Below are positions 17,414-26,886 of a stretch of DNA of 64,000 bases, in pieces. The translations under genes and the position numbers were made by a program. The DNA is from Pedobacter westerhofensis. Lineage in GTDB: Bacteria; Bacteroidota; Bacteroidia; Sphingobacteriales; Sphingobacteriaceae. Under the pieces are notes generated by a model. The model did no database searches. It was not told the origin of the DNA and saw only the letters and a program-made list of their open reading frames with translations. Numbering within the stretch: position 1 is the first letter of the stretch; every line of letters begins with the position of its first letter. The stretch covers positions 186,001 through 250,000 of the forward strand of contig NZ_FXTN01000008.1 of NCBI RefSeq assembly GCF_900182595.1, written 5' to 3'.

Positions 17414-18206
17414 AAATCGTATTGAGTATTTGTGCTAAACGCACTCCTCCTTTTAGCAGCTGTTCATTCATAAGATCAACAAACTCAAAATTATAGCGGT
17501 AACTTAACTTATCATCTGCTTTTGTAGCTGCATATATTTTATTACAAGCTTCATACGACTCGTAAACAGTTTCTTTAAGTGAATCGCTTCGCCATTTAGT
17601 CAATTGCTCCTTAGTAGGATGATTGATTGCCACAGCATATTCTGTATAACTCAATTGCTGATAGTCAATCAGCTGCTCATCCCAAACACGGTGAAGGTTT
17701 GACCGCTGGCCAAACCAGGTAACGTTCACTTTATTTCCGCCAAGATCATCCTTTCTGGCCGTATGCATCGGCTGATGAATATCCCCTAAAAAGTGAATCA
17801 GCAAACGCATGGCCATCTTCTTTTCTGCCCCTGTCTTTTGCTTATCCTTCAGGATGGCAATCATCTCAGGAATCTTGTTATAAACATTCGCTTCCTTGTA
17901 GCTATCCAAAAAATTAAATACACCATTCTGATCCAGGTTACCTGGAAGGTTTACATAATGCCAGCTGCTCAGATAGTTATAAGTACTGTCAGATTTGATA
18001 AAATCCGGCCAGTTACTTGCCATCGCAGGACTCTCAGTTCCCAGCACCTGCATCACAGCCTTACGTGCTTTTGAGGTTAAATAATAATCGGCAATCTGCC
18101 CAACTATCCGGTGCCCCGTCATGCCCCAGGCACCGGCAGTTAATGGCAGGTAAGCGATCAGTGCAATCGCTATAAGAGCCTTCTTTAATTGATGAGCTAA
18201 AATCAT
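17406..18206 (-). CDS. Secreted S1/P1-type zinc nuclease
   Basis: 266 residues. Signal cleavage after ALTAGA-type sequence leaves Trp27 as the mature N-terminus (WGMTGHRIVGQIA), as in nuclease P1 where this Trp binds zinc. The zinc-ligand segment HFLGDIHQPMHTARKDDLGGNKVNV and other His/Asp ligands are present. The enzyme cuts single-stranded DNA or RNA, or removes 3' phosphates, outside the cytoplasm, fitting nutrient scavenging. It overlaps the phosphatase gene by 8 nt and lies 8 nt after a lipoprotein gene; all three may follow fumC in one transcript. Confidence 0.9.
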   Translation of the reverse strand: MILAHQLKKALIAIALIAYLPLTAGAWGMTGHRIVGQIADYYLTSKARKAVMQVLGTESPAMASNWPDFIKSDSTYNYLSSWHYVNLPGNLDQNGVFNFLDSYKEANVYNKIPEMIAILKDKQKTGAEKKMAMRLLIHFLGDIHQPMHTARKDDLGGNKVNVTWFGQRSNLHRVWDEQLIDYQQLSYTEYAVAINHPTKEQLTKWRSDSLKETVYESYEACNKIYAATKADDKLSYRYNFEFVDLMNEQLLKGGVRLAQILNTIYG

Positions 18207-18214
18207 ATACTTTT

Positions 18215-18712
18215 CTATAATTCCTGTGGTACACAGGTTATCTTTTGTTTAAGAACAAGGTTAACATCGCGCTGATCGCTTAAGCCCTGCAGGTAAAGGT
18301 GTCCGGCATCCGAAGATTTAACAATAAATCCTTTTCTGTAAATACCGATAGTATAACACCCTGATACTTTCTGCTTGTAGTTGTCTTTGGTGTAGGTGCC
18401 TTCCAGGAACAGGCTATCCTTTCTAACCTGGTAAACCCCTTTTGCATACTCTTTCCAGACCCCATTATTGTAACATGGGTCTTCATAATAGTTAACCTTC
18501 GAATGTGTAGTTAGGTCTACATAAAAAGAGTCGCAGGTAAATTTGATATGGTACTTTGTGTAATTGAGCAGCACTGCCGAGTTGGCTACACTGTCCTGAT
18601 TCCATACGCCCTGCAAAAAAAGTTCTCCATTACCCTGAACGTTTGGGCGTCTCTCACAACTGAGAAACGCCGTCAAACATAATAGGATAATTAGATAATG
18701 GTATTTATTCAT
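18215..18712 (-). CDS. Putative lipoprotein of unknown function
   Basis: 165 residues with a lipoprotein signal (LLCLTAFLSC) and a beta-rich mature part: GELFLQGVWNQDS, FTCDSFYVDL and LYLQGLSDQRDVNLVL suggest a small barrel or lipocalin-like fold, though I recognise no family with confidence. It starts 1 nt after the fumC stop and ends 8 nt before the S1/P1 nuclease, so it sits inside an operon. Function unknown. Confidence 0.7.
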   Translation of the reverse strand: MNKYHYLIILLCLTAFLSCERRPNVQGNGELFLQGVWNQDSVANSAVLLNYTKYHIKFTCDSFYVDLTTHSKVNYYEDPCYNNGVWKEYAKGVYQVRKDSLFLEGTYTKDNYKQKVSGCYTIGIYRKGFIVKSSDAGHLYLQGLSDQRDVNLVLKQKITCVPQEL

Positions 18713-18713
18713 G

Positions 18714-20111
18714 CTATTTTAAGCTACCTACCATATCTTCTGGTTTCACCCATTCAGTAAACTGCTCGCTGGTCAATAAACCAAGTTCAACGGCAGCCTC
18801 ACGCAGGGTTTTATTTTCCTTGTGTGCTTTCTTGGCAATCTTCGCCGCATTCTCATAGCCGATATGCGGGTTTAGGGCCGTAACAAGCATCAGAGAGTTC
18901 TCCAGATGTTTTTTGATCTCCGGCAGGTTAGGTAAAATACCTACAGCACAGTTATCATTAAAGGATACGCAGGCATCGCCCAGCAATCTTCCCGACTGTA
19001 AAACATTGGCAGCAATTACAGGCTTAAAAACATTCAGTTCAAAATGACCATTACTTCCGCCAATACCTACGGTAACATCATTGCCCATTACCTGTGCACA
19101 AACCATTGTCAGTGCTTCGGGCTGTGTAGGATTAACTTTTCCGGGCATGATCGAAGAACCGGGCTCATTATCGGGGATAATGATCTCTCCAATTCCTGAA
19201 CGCGGGCCTGAGCTCAGCATCCTTACATCATTTGCTATTTTCATCAGGGCTACTGCTGTACGTTTGTATGCTGCAGAAAGTTCTACCATGGCATCGTGTG
19301 CCGCCAGTGCCTCAAATTTATTTGGTGCAGTAACAAAGGGCAGTCCTGTCAGTTCTGCAATCTTTGCAGCAACCAGCACATCATATCCTTTAGGGGTATT
19401 CAGACCTGTACCTACCGCTGTACCACCAAGAGCAAGCTCAGTGATCATCTCCAGCGCATTTTTCACTGCGCGGATACTATTGGTAATCTGTTGTGCGTAA
19501 CCTCCAAATTCCTGTCCTAAGGTAAGAGGGGTAGCATCCATAAAGTGGGTCCTGCCCGTTTTTACGATATCGCTGAATTCTGCAGCTTTAGCCTGTAAGG
19601 TTTGCTGCAGTTTCTCCAAACCCGGAAGGGTAATTTCTACGGCCTGTTTGTATGCCGCAATGTGCATGGCTGTAGGATAGGTATCATTTGAAGACTGTGA
19701 TTTATTTACATCATCATTTGGATGAAGGATTTTCTTTTCATCAGCAAGGTCACCACCATTCAGCACGTGCGCACGGTAAGCAATCACTTCATTCGCATTC
19801 ATATTGCTTTGCGTGCCTGATCCTGTTTGCCAGATCACTAAAGGGAACTGCTCATCCAGCTGACCAGCGATGACCTCATCGCATGCAGAAGCAATCCATG
19901 CTGCTTTTTCACTGGTCAATACACCTAATTCCTGGTTAGCCAGTGCTGCGGCTTTTTTCAGGTAACCAAAAGCATGGATGATTTCCTTTGGCATCGAAGC
20001 CTCCGGACCAATTTTAAAATTATTACGTGAACGTTCAGTTTGTGCGCCCCAGTATTTATCGGCTGGCACCTGCACTTCGCCCATGGTGTCGTGTTCGGTT
20101 CTAAAATTCAT
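18714..20111 (-). CDS. fumC: Fumarate hydratase, class II
   Basis: Iron-independent fumarase of the TCA cycle (fumarate to malate), 465 residues, a homotetramer in the family. Signature GSSIMPGKVNP and the active-site segments TGSGTQSNMNANEV and GRTHFMDATPLTLGQ are intact. The start at 20111 (MNFRTEHDTMGEV) matches the family; the open frame to 20174 is rejected because it would precede the likely promoter box at 20131. Probably first gene of fumC-lipoprotein-nuclease-phosphatase. Confidence 0.97.
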   Translation of the reverse strand: MNFRTEHDTMGEVQVPADKYWGAQTERSRNNFKIGPEASMPKEIIHAFGYLKKAAALANQELGVLTSEKAAWIASACDEVIAGQLDEQFPLVIWQTGSGTQSNMNANEVIAYRAHVLNGGDLADEKKILHPNDDVNKSQSSNDTYPTAMHIAAYKQAVEITLPGLEKLQQTLQAKAAEFSDIVKTGRTHFMDATPLTLGQEFGGYAQQITNSIRAVKNALEMITELALGGTAVGTGLNTPKGYDVLVAAKIAELTGLPFVTAPNKFEALAAHDAMVELSAAYKRTAVALMKIANDVRMLSSGPRSGIGEIIIPDNEPGSSIMPGKVNPTQPEALTMVCAQVMGNDVTVGIGGSNGHFELNVFKPVIAANVLQSGRLLGDACVSFNDNCAVGILPNLPEIKKHLENSLMLVTALNPHIGYENAAKIAKKAHKENKTLREAAVELGLLTSEQFTEWVKPEDMVGSLK

Positions 20112-20130
20112 TTGTTCTATAATTTTGAAC

Positions 20131-20138
20131 CAAAAATA
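20131..20138 (-). promoter_or_regulatory. -7 promoter box of fumC
   Basis: TATTTTTG on the minus strand matches TANNTTTG 19 nt before the fumC ATG. No -33 TTG at the usual spacing. Confidence 0.4.
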
Positions 20139-20250
20139 AGGTTTATATACATACGTGAATGTAACGTATATCATAATGTTTAAAACTCTTTTGCGTTTAA
20201 AGGGTAATTATTGTTTATTTTTCCGGCTTCAAAAAATACCTATCCATACA

Positions 20251-21459
20251 ATGACCTACCGTACCATTCTACCTGTGGCTGTCCTGGCCACTTTTCTATT
20301 TAATGCTTGTTCACACGCTGAAAAAAAAACCGAAGATCCAAAAGTCCGGACTGTAAATGACGATAAAAAAGACAGCCTCCTGCTCGTTTATAATCCCGCC
20401 AAAGGTGACCGATGGATCGCTGATTTTGTTCAGAACCTACATAAGAAATATGGCTTTAACGGCAATATGCTTGTTGCCAAAGACGGCAAAATCCTTTATG
20501 AAAAAGCCATTGGATGGGCAGATTACCTGCATCGCGACAGCCTGAAGATCAGTTCGGAGTTTGAGCTGGCCTCCATCACCAAAACTTTTACCGGAGTAGC
20601 CATCATGCAGCTGGTTGAGCAGGGCAAGATCAAACTGGATGATAACGTAAAAAAGTTCTATCCTAATTTCCCGTATGAGGGGATCACGGTAAAACTGCTG
20701 TTATCTCACCGCAGCGGGATGATGAACTATGTATATTTTACCGATGGAATATGGAAAGATAAACGGAAACCAATGAGCAATACTGATGTGATGGACCTGA
20801 TTGCACAGTACAAACCTGCACGTTATGCTGCGCCTGATACCAGGTTTCATTATAATAACTCTAACTTTATGGTGCTTGGCGCAATCATAGAAAAGGTAAC
20901 AGGCAAAAAGTATGCTGATTACATGATGGCCAATGTATTTAAACCTGCGGGAATGAAACATACTCATGTATATTCAACAACGGTTTACCCAAAAATTCCG
21001 GTTGATGTAGTAGGTCACGACCGGACCTGGAGATATTCTGTAGTACAAAACTTTCTGGATGGCCCTGTGGGCGATAAAGGCGTTTACAGTACCGTGCACG
21101 ATCTGGTTTTGTACGATAATGCCCTTAAAAAAGGAAGATTACTGAAGAAGGCGAGCCTGGACTCTGCCTATACCGGACATAATAAACCAGTAAACGGCCA
21201 CTTTAACTATGGTTACGGATGGAGAATGTTTGATGGGGACAATGGACGCAAAGTAGTATATCACACCGGTTGGTGGCATGGTTTCCGCCACATTTATGTG
21301 CGCGATCTTGATAAAAATATTGTGATTGTTTTCCTGGGCAACCTGACAAACGGCAGCCTGCTTCATCTTGATGATCTGTATAAACACCTTGGTGTTCCTG
21401 TGATCAGAAAAGGTGCATACACAGGCACAGGATCTATGCCTGGATCAGACGAAGACTAA
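20251..21459 (+). CDS. Serine hydrolase lipoprotein, class C beta-lactamase / DD-peptidase fold
   Basis: 402 residues from the ATG at 20251, chosen because it gives a lipoprotein signal (MTYRTILPVAVLATFLFNAC, lipid Cys20); the frame is open back to 20155. Catalytic motifs of the beta-lactamase (penicillin-binding) superfamily: S-x-x-K in ASITKTF (Ser108), the YxN-type motif in HYNNSN and HTG in YHTGWWHG. Such proteins may be esterases, D-amino-acid peptidases or carboxypeptidases, and true AmpC activity is unlikely from sequence alone. Its last 4 nt overlap the convergent recG. Confidence 0.87.
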   Translation: MTYRTILPVAVLATFLFNACSHAEKKTEDPKVRTVNDDKKDSLLLVYNPAKGDRWIADFVQNLHKKYGFNGNMLVAKDGKILYEKAIGWADYLHRDSLKISSEFELASITKTFTGVAIMQLVEQGKIKLDDNVKKFYPNFPYEGITVKLLLSHRSGMMNYVYFTDGIWKDKRKPMSNTDVMDLIAQYKPARYAAPDTRFHYNNSNFMVLGAIIEKVTGKKYADYMMANVFKPAGMKHTHVYSTTVYPKIPVDVVGHDRTWRYSVVQNFLDGPVGDKGVYSTVHDLVLYDNALKKGRLLKKASLDSAYTGHNKPVNGHFNYGYGWRMFDGDNGRKVVYHTGWWHGFRHIYVRDLDKNIVIVFLGNLTNGSLLHLDDLYKHLGVPVIRKGAYTGTGSMPGSDED

Positions 21460-23561
21460 GAAATTTTATCCAAAGCGATTCCTCTGCTTTTTTTATCTGT
21501 GAAACGTTTGAGTAAAGCATTTTCAGGTAAAGCAAGCAGGGGATCTTCGTGAAAAATTTCTATTACGGTGTTTCGCGCCTCCTGCAAAATCTGCTGATCT
21601 TTCACCAGGTTTGCCAGTTTAAGATCAAGCACACCGCTTTGCTGCGTACCCGCCAGATCTCCCGGTCCGCGCAGCTCCAGATCGATCTCCGAGATCTCAA
21701 ATCCATTGTTTGTCATGACCATCGTTTCCAGTCTCTTCCGGCCTTCCCTGCTCAGTTTCTGGCCCGACATCAGGATGCAATAACTCTGTTCTGCCCCTCT
21801 TCCTACTCTGCCGCGGAGCTGATGCAACTGGGATAAGCCAAAGCGCTCTGCATTCTCGATGATCATTACTGAGGCATTCGGAACATTCACTCCTACTTCT
21901 ATCACAGTGGTGGCCACCATGATCTGCGTTTTCCCATCAATAAACCGCTGCATTTCAAATTGCTTGTCTGCATTCGGCATCTTTCCATGCACGATGCTGA
22001 TCTGATATTCCGGCAGCGGAAACTGATAGCGCATCTGCTCTATACCTGCTTCAAGATGCAGCAGGTCCAGTTTTTCGCTTTCTTTGATTAATGGATATAC
22101 CACATAGACCTGCCGGCCTTTGGCAATCTCCGTTTTCATAAACCCAAACATACGCAGGCGCTGCCCCTCGAACAGATGCCTTGTTTCAATCGGTTTCCGG
22201 CCCACAGGGAGCTCATCGATCATAGACACGTCCAAATCCCCGTATACAGTCATGGCAAGCGTTCTGGGGATCGGCGTGGCGGTCATCACCAGAATATGCG
22301 GCGGGATATCATTCTTGCGCCAAAGCTTTGCCCTTTGTTCAACGCCAAAGCGGTGCTGCTCATCGATAACTACCAGGCCCAGGTTCTTAAACTTTACTTT
22401 ATCTTCAATTAGTGCGTGAGTACCTACCAGGATATCAATCTCCCCGGCTTCGAGCTGCTGGTGCAGCAGCGTCCGCTGTTTTTTTGTGCTGTTCCCGGTA
22501 AGGATATCCACCTTGATCAGTTTGCCGTCGAGCAATGACGCGATAGAATGATAATGCTGACGTGCAAGGATTTCTGTTGGTGCCATGATACAAGCCTGAA
22601 AGCCATTATCGTTGGCAAGGAGCATACTCATTAAAGCTACTACGGTTTTCCCGCTGCCCACATCCCCCTGAACCAAACGGTTCATCTGAACGCCGCGCTG
22701 GGTATCAATCCTGATTTCCTTGATCACCCGTTTCTGCGCACCTGTAAGTGCAAAAGGAAGGATCTCTTTGTAAAAGTGGTTCACGCGTTCTCCTACAATA
22801 CTGAAGAGCTGTCCTTTGAACTTCATTTCCCTGAATTGTTTGCTGCTGAGCAGCTGCAGCTGAATAAAAAACAGTTCTTCAAATTTCAGCCGGCGTTCTG
22901 CCCGCTGTAAAGAAACAGTGTCTTTGGGAAAGTGAATATTTAATAATGCCTCCCGGCGGTTTATCAGCTTGTATTTTTCAAGTATATATGCCGGCATGGT
23001 CTCTTTTACTTCAGGCAAACACTGTTCGATCAGCAATGCCTGCAGCTTTTGAATTCCCTTGCTGTCCAGTGAGAACTTCTTTAATTTTTCAGTAGAATTG
23101 TAGACGGGCTGCAGCGTCATATTGCCCGTCACTGTAAGCGGACGGGGATAGGTTTCCAGTTCAGGGTGTGAGATACTGAATGAACCGTTAAATACCGTGG
23201 GTTTGCCAAAGGCGATGTACACCTTGCCACGTACCAGATTTTCTTCAACCCATTTTAAACTCTGGAACCAAACCAGTTCGATGGTTCCGGTTTCATCGGT
23301 GAGGCGGGCAACGATTCGCTTTTTATGTTTCTCGCCGATAGTTTCTTTCCCGGTGATCCTGCCCAGGATCTGAACATAGGGAAAGTCTGGCTGGAGCTCA
23401 TTAACTTTATAAAAACGCGTTCTGTCAATATACCTGAAAGGATAGTAGGTAAGAAGCTGGCCATAAGTAAATATCCCCAGTTCCTTTTGCAGGATCTCCG
23501 CCCGCTTTGGCCCTACGCCCTTTAAAAATTCTATCGTGGTATCAAGATCAGACGCGAACAA
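21456..23561 (-). CDS. recG: ATP-dependent DNA helicase RecG
   Basis: Branch-migrating helicase that remodels stalled forks and Holliday junctions. It has a wedge/OB domain (about residues 50-150), then helicase motifs I (GDVGSGKT), Ia (MAPTEILARQH), II (DEQH), III (TATPIPRT) and VI (QLRGRVGRG), and the RecG tail LRGPGDLAGTQQSG. No ATG opens the gene: TTG codons lie at 23585 and 23561. I take 23561, which gives MFASDLDTTIEFLKGVGPKRAE and begins 4 nt after the ridA stop; 23585 would overlap ridA by 20 nt. About 701 residues. ridA-recG form an operon. Confidence 0.93.
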   Translation of the reverse strand: MFASDLDTTIEFLKGVGPKRAEILQKELGIFTYGQLLTYYPFRYIDRTRFYKVNELQPDFPYVQILGRITGKETIGEKHKKRIVARLTDETGTIELVWFQSLKWVEENLVRGKVYIAFGKPTVFNGSFSISHPELETYPRPLTVTGNMTLQPVYNSTEKLKKFSLDSKGIQKLQALLIEQCLPEVKETMPAYILEKYKLINRREALLNIHFPKDTVSLQRAERRLKFEELFFIQLQLLSSKQFREMKFKGQLFSIVGERVNHFYKEILPFALTGAQKRVIKEIRIDTQRGVQMNRLVQGDVGSGKTVVALMSMLLANDNGFQACIMAPTEILARQHYHSIASLLDGKLIKVDILTGNSTKKQRTLLHQQLEAGEIDILVGTHALIEDKVKFKNLGLVVIDEQHRFGVEQRAKLWRKNDIPPHILVMTATPIPRTLAMTVYGDLDVSMIDELPVGRKPIETRHLFEGQRLRMFGFMKTEIAKGRQVYVVYPLIKESEKLDLLHLEAGIEQMRYQFPLPEYQISIVHGKMPNADKQFEMQRFIDGKTQIMVATTVIEVGVNVPNASVMIIENAERFGLSQLHQLRGRVGRGAEQSYCILMSGQKLSREGRKRLETMVMTNNGFEISEIDLELRGPGDLAGTQQSGVLDLKLANLVKDQQILQEARNTVIEIFHEDPLLALPENALLKRFTDKKSRGIALDKIS

Positions 23562-23565
23562 AATA

Positions 23566-23946
23566 TTATCCCTTATAGGCAACAACAGATATTTCTACAT
23601 TTACCCCTTTTGGCAATCCTTTTACAGCAACCGTTTCACGTGCAGGGAAGTCAGTCTCAAAATAAGATCCGTAAACGTCATTTACTTCTGCAAACAAACT
23701 CATATCCGATAAAAAGATCGTCGTTTTCAGGATATCAGAAAATTCAAACCCAGCTTCAAGCAGCACGGCGTTCAGGTTACGCATTACCTGCTCTGTTTCC
23801 GATTTAATTGAATCCATTGTCAGCTCGCCCGTTGCAGGGTTGATAGGAATTTGTCCCGAAACATATAAAAACCCGTTTGCAAGAACAGCCTGGCTATAAG
23901 GTCCGATTGGTGCCGGCGCATCTGTAGTATTGATTATTCTCTTCAT
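23566..23946 (-). CDS. ridA: RidA family enamine/imine deaminase
   Basis: 126 residues of the YjgF/YER057c/UK114 family, a homotrimer that hydrolyses reactive 2-aminoacrylate and related imines. The key arginine is in DFPARETVAV (Arg103, equal to Arg105 of E. coli RidA) and the glutamate in VNVEISVVAY, so it belongs to the active RidA subgroup. A promoter box lies 4 nt before the ATG, suggesting a leaderless transcript. It precedes recG. Confidence 0.93.
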   Translation of the reverse strand: MKRIINTTDAPAPIGPYSQAVLANGFLYVSGQIPINPATGELTMDSIKSETEQVMRNLNAVLLEAGFEFSDILKTTIFLSDMSLFAEVNDVYGSYFETDFPARETVAVKGLPKGVNVEISVVAYKG

Positions 23947-23950
23947 ATCA

Positions 23951-23958
23951 CAAATGTA
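23951..23958 (-). promoter_or_regulatory. -7 promoter box of ridA-recG, possibly leaderless
   Basis: TACATTTG (exact consensus) ends 4 nt before the ridA ATG on the minus strand. No TTG at the usual -33 spacing. Confidence 0.5.
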
Positions 23959-24017
23959 GATAATTATTGTGATTCCTGTTCGCAGAGAAACAATGGATAG
24001 CAGGAAAAACAGGGCAC

Positions 24018-24050
24018 AAAAAAAAGGGCTCCGATAAATCGAAGCCCTTT
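24018..24050 (-). terminator. Intrinsic terminator of the OmpA-like gene
   Basis: On the minus strand a 13-bp stem (AAAGGGCTTCGAT / ATCGGAGCCCTTT, one wobble) is followed by eight T residues, 24 nt after the stop. Confidence 0.88.
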
Positions 24051-24073
24051 CTCTGTATGTTGTTTAAGAAATA

Positions 24074-25411
24074 TTAGTTTCTTGAAGTTTCAACACGACG
24101 GTTTTGGATACGACCTTCTTCAGTATCGTTAGAAGCGATTGGATTAGCTTCACCTAAACCTTTTGTAGCAACTTGGCTAGCGTTAACTCCAGAGTTAACT
24201 AAGTAAGTTTTTACAGAGTTTGCTCTGTCTTTAGATAATTTCAAGTTATATGCAGCAGTACCTTCGCTTGAAGCGTAACCTTTTACTAAGGCTTTACCAC
24301 CGTTTTCACGTAACACTGAAGATAATTTATCTAAAGTAGGGTAAGATTCAGTTTTTAAAACTGAAGAGTTGAATTCAAATTGGATAGTTTCGAAACCAGT
24401 TACGTTAGCATTTGCTGCTGGAGCAACTGGAGCTGGAAGTGGACATCCTGAACCATCAACAGCAGTACCTGCAGGAGTTCCTGGGCATTTGTCGAATTGA
24501 TCAGAAACACCGTCTCCATCGCTATCTTTTTTCAAATCTTCAACAGATTTTTCAACGTTAGAAACACGAGTTTTTAATGCTTCAACTTCTTGACGCAATG
24601 AAGGATCTTTCAATTCATCATACATCAAAGCTAAAGGGTTAACCCATTCTAAATCTGGTTTAGCTTTCGAACCTAATGAGAATTCTAATCCAGCGTAACC
24701 GTATGAGAATTTATCTTTAGTAGTTCCTTTAGCATAAACTCCGTCGAAGTTATCGCTGTCAATGAAGTGCATTGTGTAACCTAAGTTAAAAGCAACGCGG
24801 TCAGAAACTTTAAATTTCACACCAGCACCAACTGGGATGTAAGCTTCTTTAACGTATTTTTTATCTCTGCTATCACCTGCGTGATCTTTCCAGTCAACAA
24901 CAGTTCCACCAGTATAAGTAACTTTAGGAGCATAAGCAACTAAACCGTAACCAGCAGTAACGAAGAAGTTAACTGAGTTCTCACGACGTAAGAAGTCAAC
25001 AGTAGCAACGTTAACAACGCCTCTGATGTCAGCTGCGTAACCGATTGAAGTTTCAGATTCCTGAACACCAAATTGTGATCCGCCTGTAGCGTCTTTGTTT
25101 GTTCCAGAAACTTTTCCGCGGAAAATGTTACCTTCTAAACCAAAAGCGTGACCTAGTTGTTTCTTTAATGAAACACCGTAGCCTAAGTTTACATCAGCAT
25201 TAGTGAAGTCGTTTGATCCGCCGATCGCAATGAACGGAGATAAAACACCACCATTAACACCAACTGACCAAGTTCTGTACTGGCCTCTTCCACCAAACAC
25301 TTTGGCTGAAGATGAAGTTGCAGTAGAATCCTGTGCAGAAGCAAGAGTCGAAACTCCAACAGCTGTTACAAAGGATAATGCTAGCCCCTTCTTCAAAGTA
25401 GAATAATTCAT
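24074..25411 (-). CDS. OmpA family outer-membrane protein
   Basis: 445 residues: signal peptide (ending near TLASAQ), an eight-strand-type beta-barrel region (about 40-250), a short coiled segment (RQEVEALKTRVSNVEKSVEDL), a thrombospondin type-3-like calcium motif (DSDGDGVSDQFDKCPGT) and a C-terminal OmpA peptidoglycan-binding domain (FEFNSSVLKTES, LSKDRANSVKTYL, GRIQNRRVE). It links the outer membrane to the wall. The codon choice is visibly restricted compared with neighbours, and promoter and terminator are both strong, so it is probably among the most abundant envelope proteins. Confidence 0.93.
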   Translation of the reverse strand: MNYSTLKKGLALSFVTAVGVSTLASAQDSTATSSSAKVFGGRGQYRTWSVGVNGGVLSPFIAIGGSNDFTNADVNLGYGVSLKKQLGHAFGLEGNIFRGKVSGTNKDATGGSQFGVQESETSIGYAADIRGVVNVATVDFLRRENSVNFFVTAGYGLVAYAPKVTYTGGTVVDWKDHAGDSRDKKYVKEAYIPVGAGVKFKVSDRVAFNLGYTMHFIDSDNFDGVYAKGTTKDKFSYGYAGLEFSLGSKAKPDLEWVNPLALMYDELKDPSLRQEVEALKTRVSNVEKSVEDLKKDSDGDGVSDQFDKCPGTPAGTAVDGSGCPLPAPVAPAANANVTGFETIQFEFNSSVLKTESYPTLDKLSSVLRENGGKALVKGYASSEGTAAYNLKLSKDRANSVKTYLVNSGVNASQVATKGLGEANPIASNDTEEGRIQNRRVETSRN

Positions 25412-25434
25412 AATTTTTCTTTTTTAAGGTTAAA

Positions 25435-25469
25435 CAAATTTAAACTGTATAATTTTTTTGTGTAGCAAA
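25435..25469 (-). promoter_or_regulatory. Promoter of the OmpA-like gene
   Basis: On the minus strand TTTG (25466-25469), a 23-nt spacer and TAAATTTG (25435-25442), an exact -7 box; the leader is about 20 nt. The spacing is at the long end of the accepted range. Confidence 0.6.
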
Positions 25470-25542
25470 ATTAAACAAATTTTTATTTCTCACAACAGAT
25501 ATACAAACACCGTTCCAATTTTAACATATTTTAGGATTTGGA

Positions 25543-25550
25543 TATATTTG
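25543..25550 (+). promoter_or_regulatory. -7 promoter box of the M24 aminopeptidase gene
   Basis: TATATTTG matches the consensus and lies 30 nt before the ATG at 25581, supporting that start over the open frame beginning at 25458. Confidence 0.45.
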
Positions 25551-25580
25551 ACTTTATTTGCCAATATAGTCAGCCTGATC

Positions 25581-26876
25581 ATGAAATACGAAGATATAGA
25601 AAACAAGTTATTTATTGAAAACAGAATAAAATTCCGGAAACTCCTAAATAACAACTCATTAGCTATATTTCAATCCAATGATGAATTCCCAAAAAGCGGT
25701 GATCAGGACTTTCCGTTCAAACAAAATGCCGATTTGTTTTATCTCTCTGGTATAGATCAGGAGAAGACTATTTTGCTGATTTATCCCGATTGTCCTAACC
25801 CTATGTACAGGGAAGTCCTTTTTTTAAGACAGACCAGCGATCAGATTAAAGTGTGGGAAGGCCATAAATTCACGAAACTTTCAGCACAAAAGGCATCTGG
25901 TATTCAGACGGTTTACTGGCTGGAGGATTTTGAAGCCATTTTGCACAGCATCATTGCTTACGCAGATTTCATTTATCTGAATATAAATGAAAATGTTACA
26001 TCTGCATATACCATCCCTTCGCGTGATATCCGTTTTATTGAACACCTAAAATCGAAATATCCGTTACATCACTATGAAAGAGCCGCGCCGTTAATGCGTC
26101 AGCTTCGTGACACAAAGTCACATGAAGAAGTACAATTGATACAAAAAGCATGTGACATCACCCGCGATGCTTTTTTGCGGGTTCTGCGGTTTACCCGGCC
26201 GGGTGTGACAGAATATGAAATTGAAGCGGAGATCATCCATGAATTTATCAGGAAAAGAGCTACCGGACATGCTTACCCGCCTATAATAGCCTCGGGTAAG
26301 AATGCGAACATTTTGCACTATGGTGATAATAATCAGATTTGTGCGGCAGGCGAACTGATTCTGATGGATTTTGGAGCGGAATATGCAAACTATAATGCAG
26401 ATATGAGCCGCACCATTCCGGTAAGCGGCAGATTTACACCGCGGCAAAAAGATGTTTACAACGCTGTACTGTATGTAATGAAAGAGGCAAAAACGATGCT
26501 TAAACCCGGCCTTACTGCCAAAGACTATAACCTGGAAATTGGAGAGATAATGACAGCGCAACTGGTAGGCCTGAATCTTCTGGACCTAAAGGATGTTAAG
26601 GCTCAGAATCCGGCTTATCCATTATATAAGAAGTATTTTATGCACGGCATCAGTCATCACCTTGGTTTGGATGTCCATGATTTTGCAAACCGTTATATTC
26701 CATTTTCAGAAGGAAATGTCCTTACCTGCGAGCCAGGTATCTATATCCCTGAAGAAGGATTTGGCATCCGCCTCGAAAATAACCTCCTCCTTACCAGCGA
26801 TGGCAATATTGATCTCATGGCAAATATCCCGCTGGAAGCGGAAGAAATCGAAGAGATGATGAACAGCGCTTATTAA
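25581..26876 (+). CDS. Xaa-Pro aminopeptidase-like M24B metallopeptidase
   Basis: 431 residues with a creatinase-like N-terminal domain and a pita-bread catalytic domain. Metal ligands are visible as Asp in MDFGAEYANYNADMSRT (two Asp), His in HGISHHLGLDVHD, Glu in TCEPGIY and Glu in IRLENN. The family removes N-terminal residues before proline. No signal peptide from the chosen start, so cytoplasmic. The start at 25581 (MKYEDIENKLF) fits the promoter box. The GT32 gene follows after 10 nt, so they are probably co-transcribed. Confidence 0.92.
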   Translation: MKYEDIENKLFIENRIKFRKLLNNNSLAIFQSNDEFPKSGDQDFPFKQNADLFYLSGIDQEKTILLIYPDCPNPMYREVLFLRQTSDQIKVWEGHKFTKLSAQKASGIQTVYWLEDFEAILHSIIAYADFIYLNINENVTSAYTIPSRDIRFIEHLKSKYPLHHYERAAPLMRQLRDTKSHEEVQLIQKACDITRDAFLRVLRFTRPGVTEYEIEAEIIHEFIRKRATGHAYPPIIASGKNANILHYGDNNQICAAGELILMDFGAEYANYNADMSRTIPVSGRFTPRQKDVYNAVLYVMKEAKTMLKPGLTAKDYNLEIGEIMTAQLVGLNLLDLKDVKAQNPAYPLYKKYFMHGISHHLGLDVHDFANRYIPFSEGNVLTCEPGIYIPEEGFGIRLENNLLLTSDGNIDLMANIPLEAEEIEEMMNSAY

Positions 26877-26886
26877 ACACACAGAC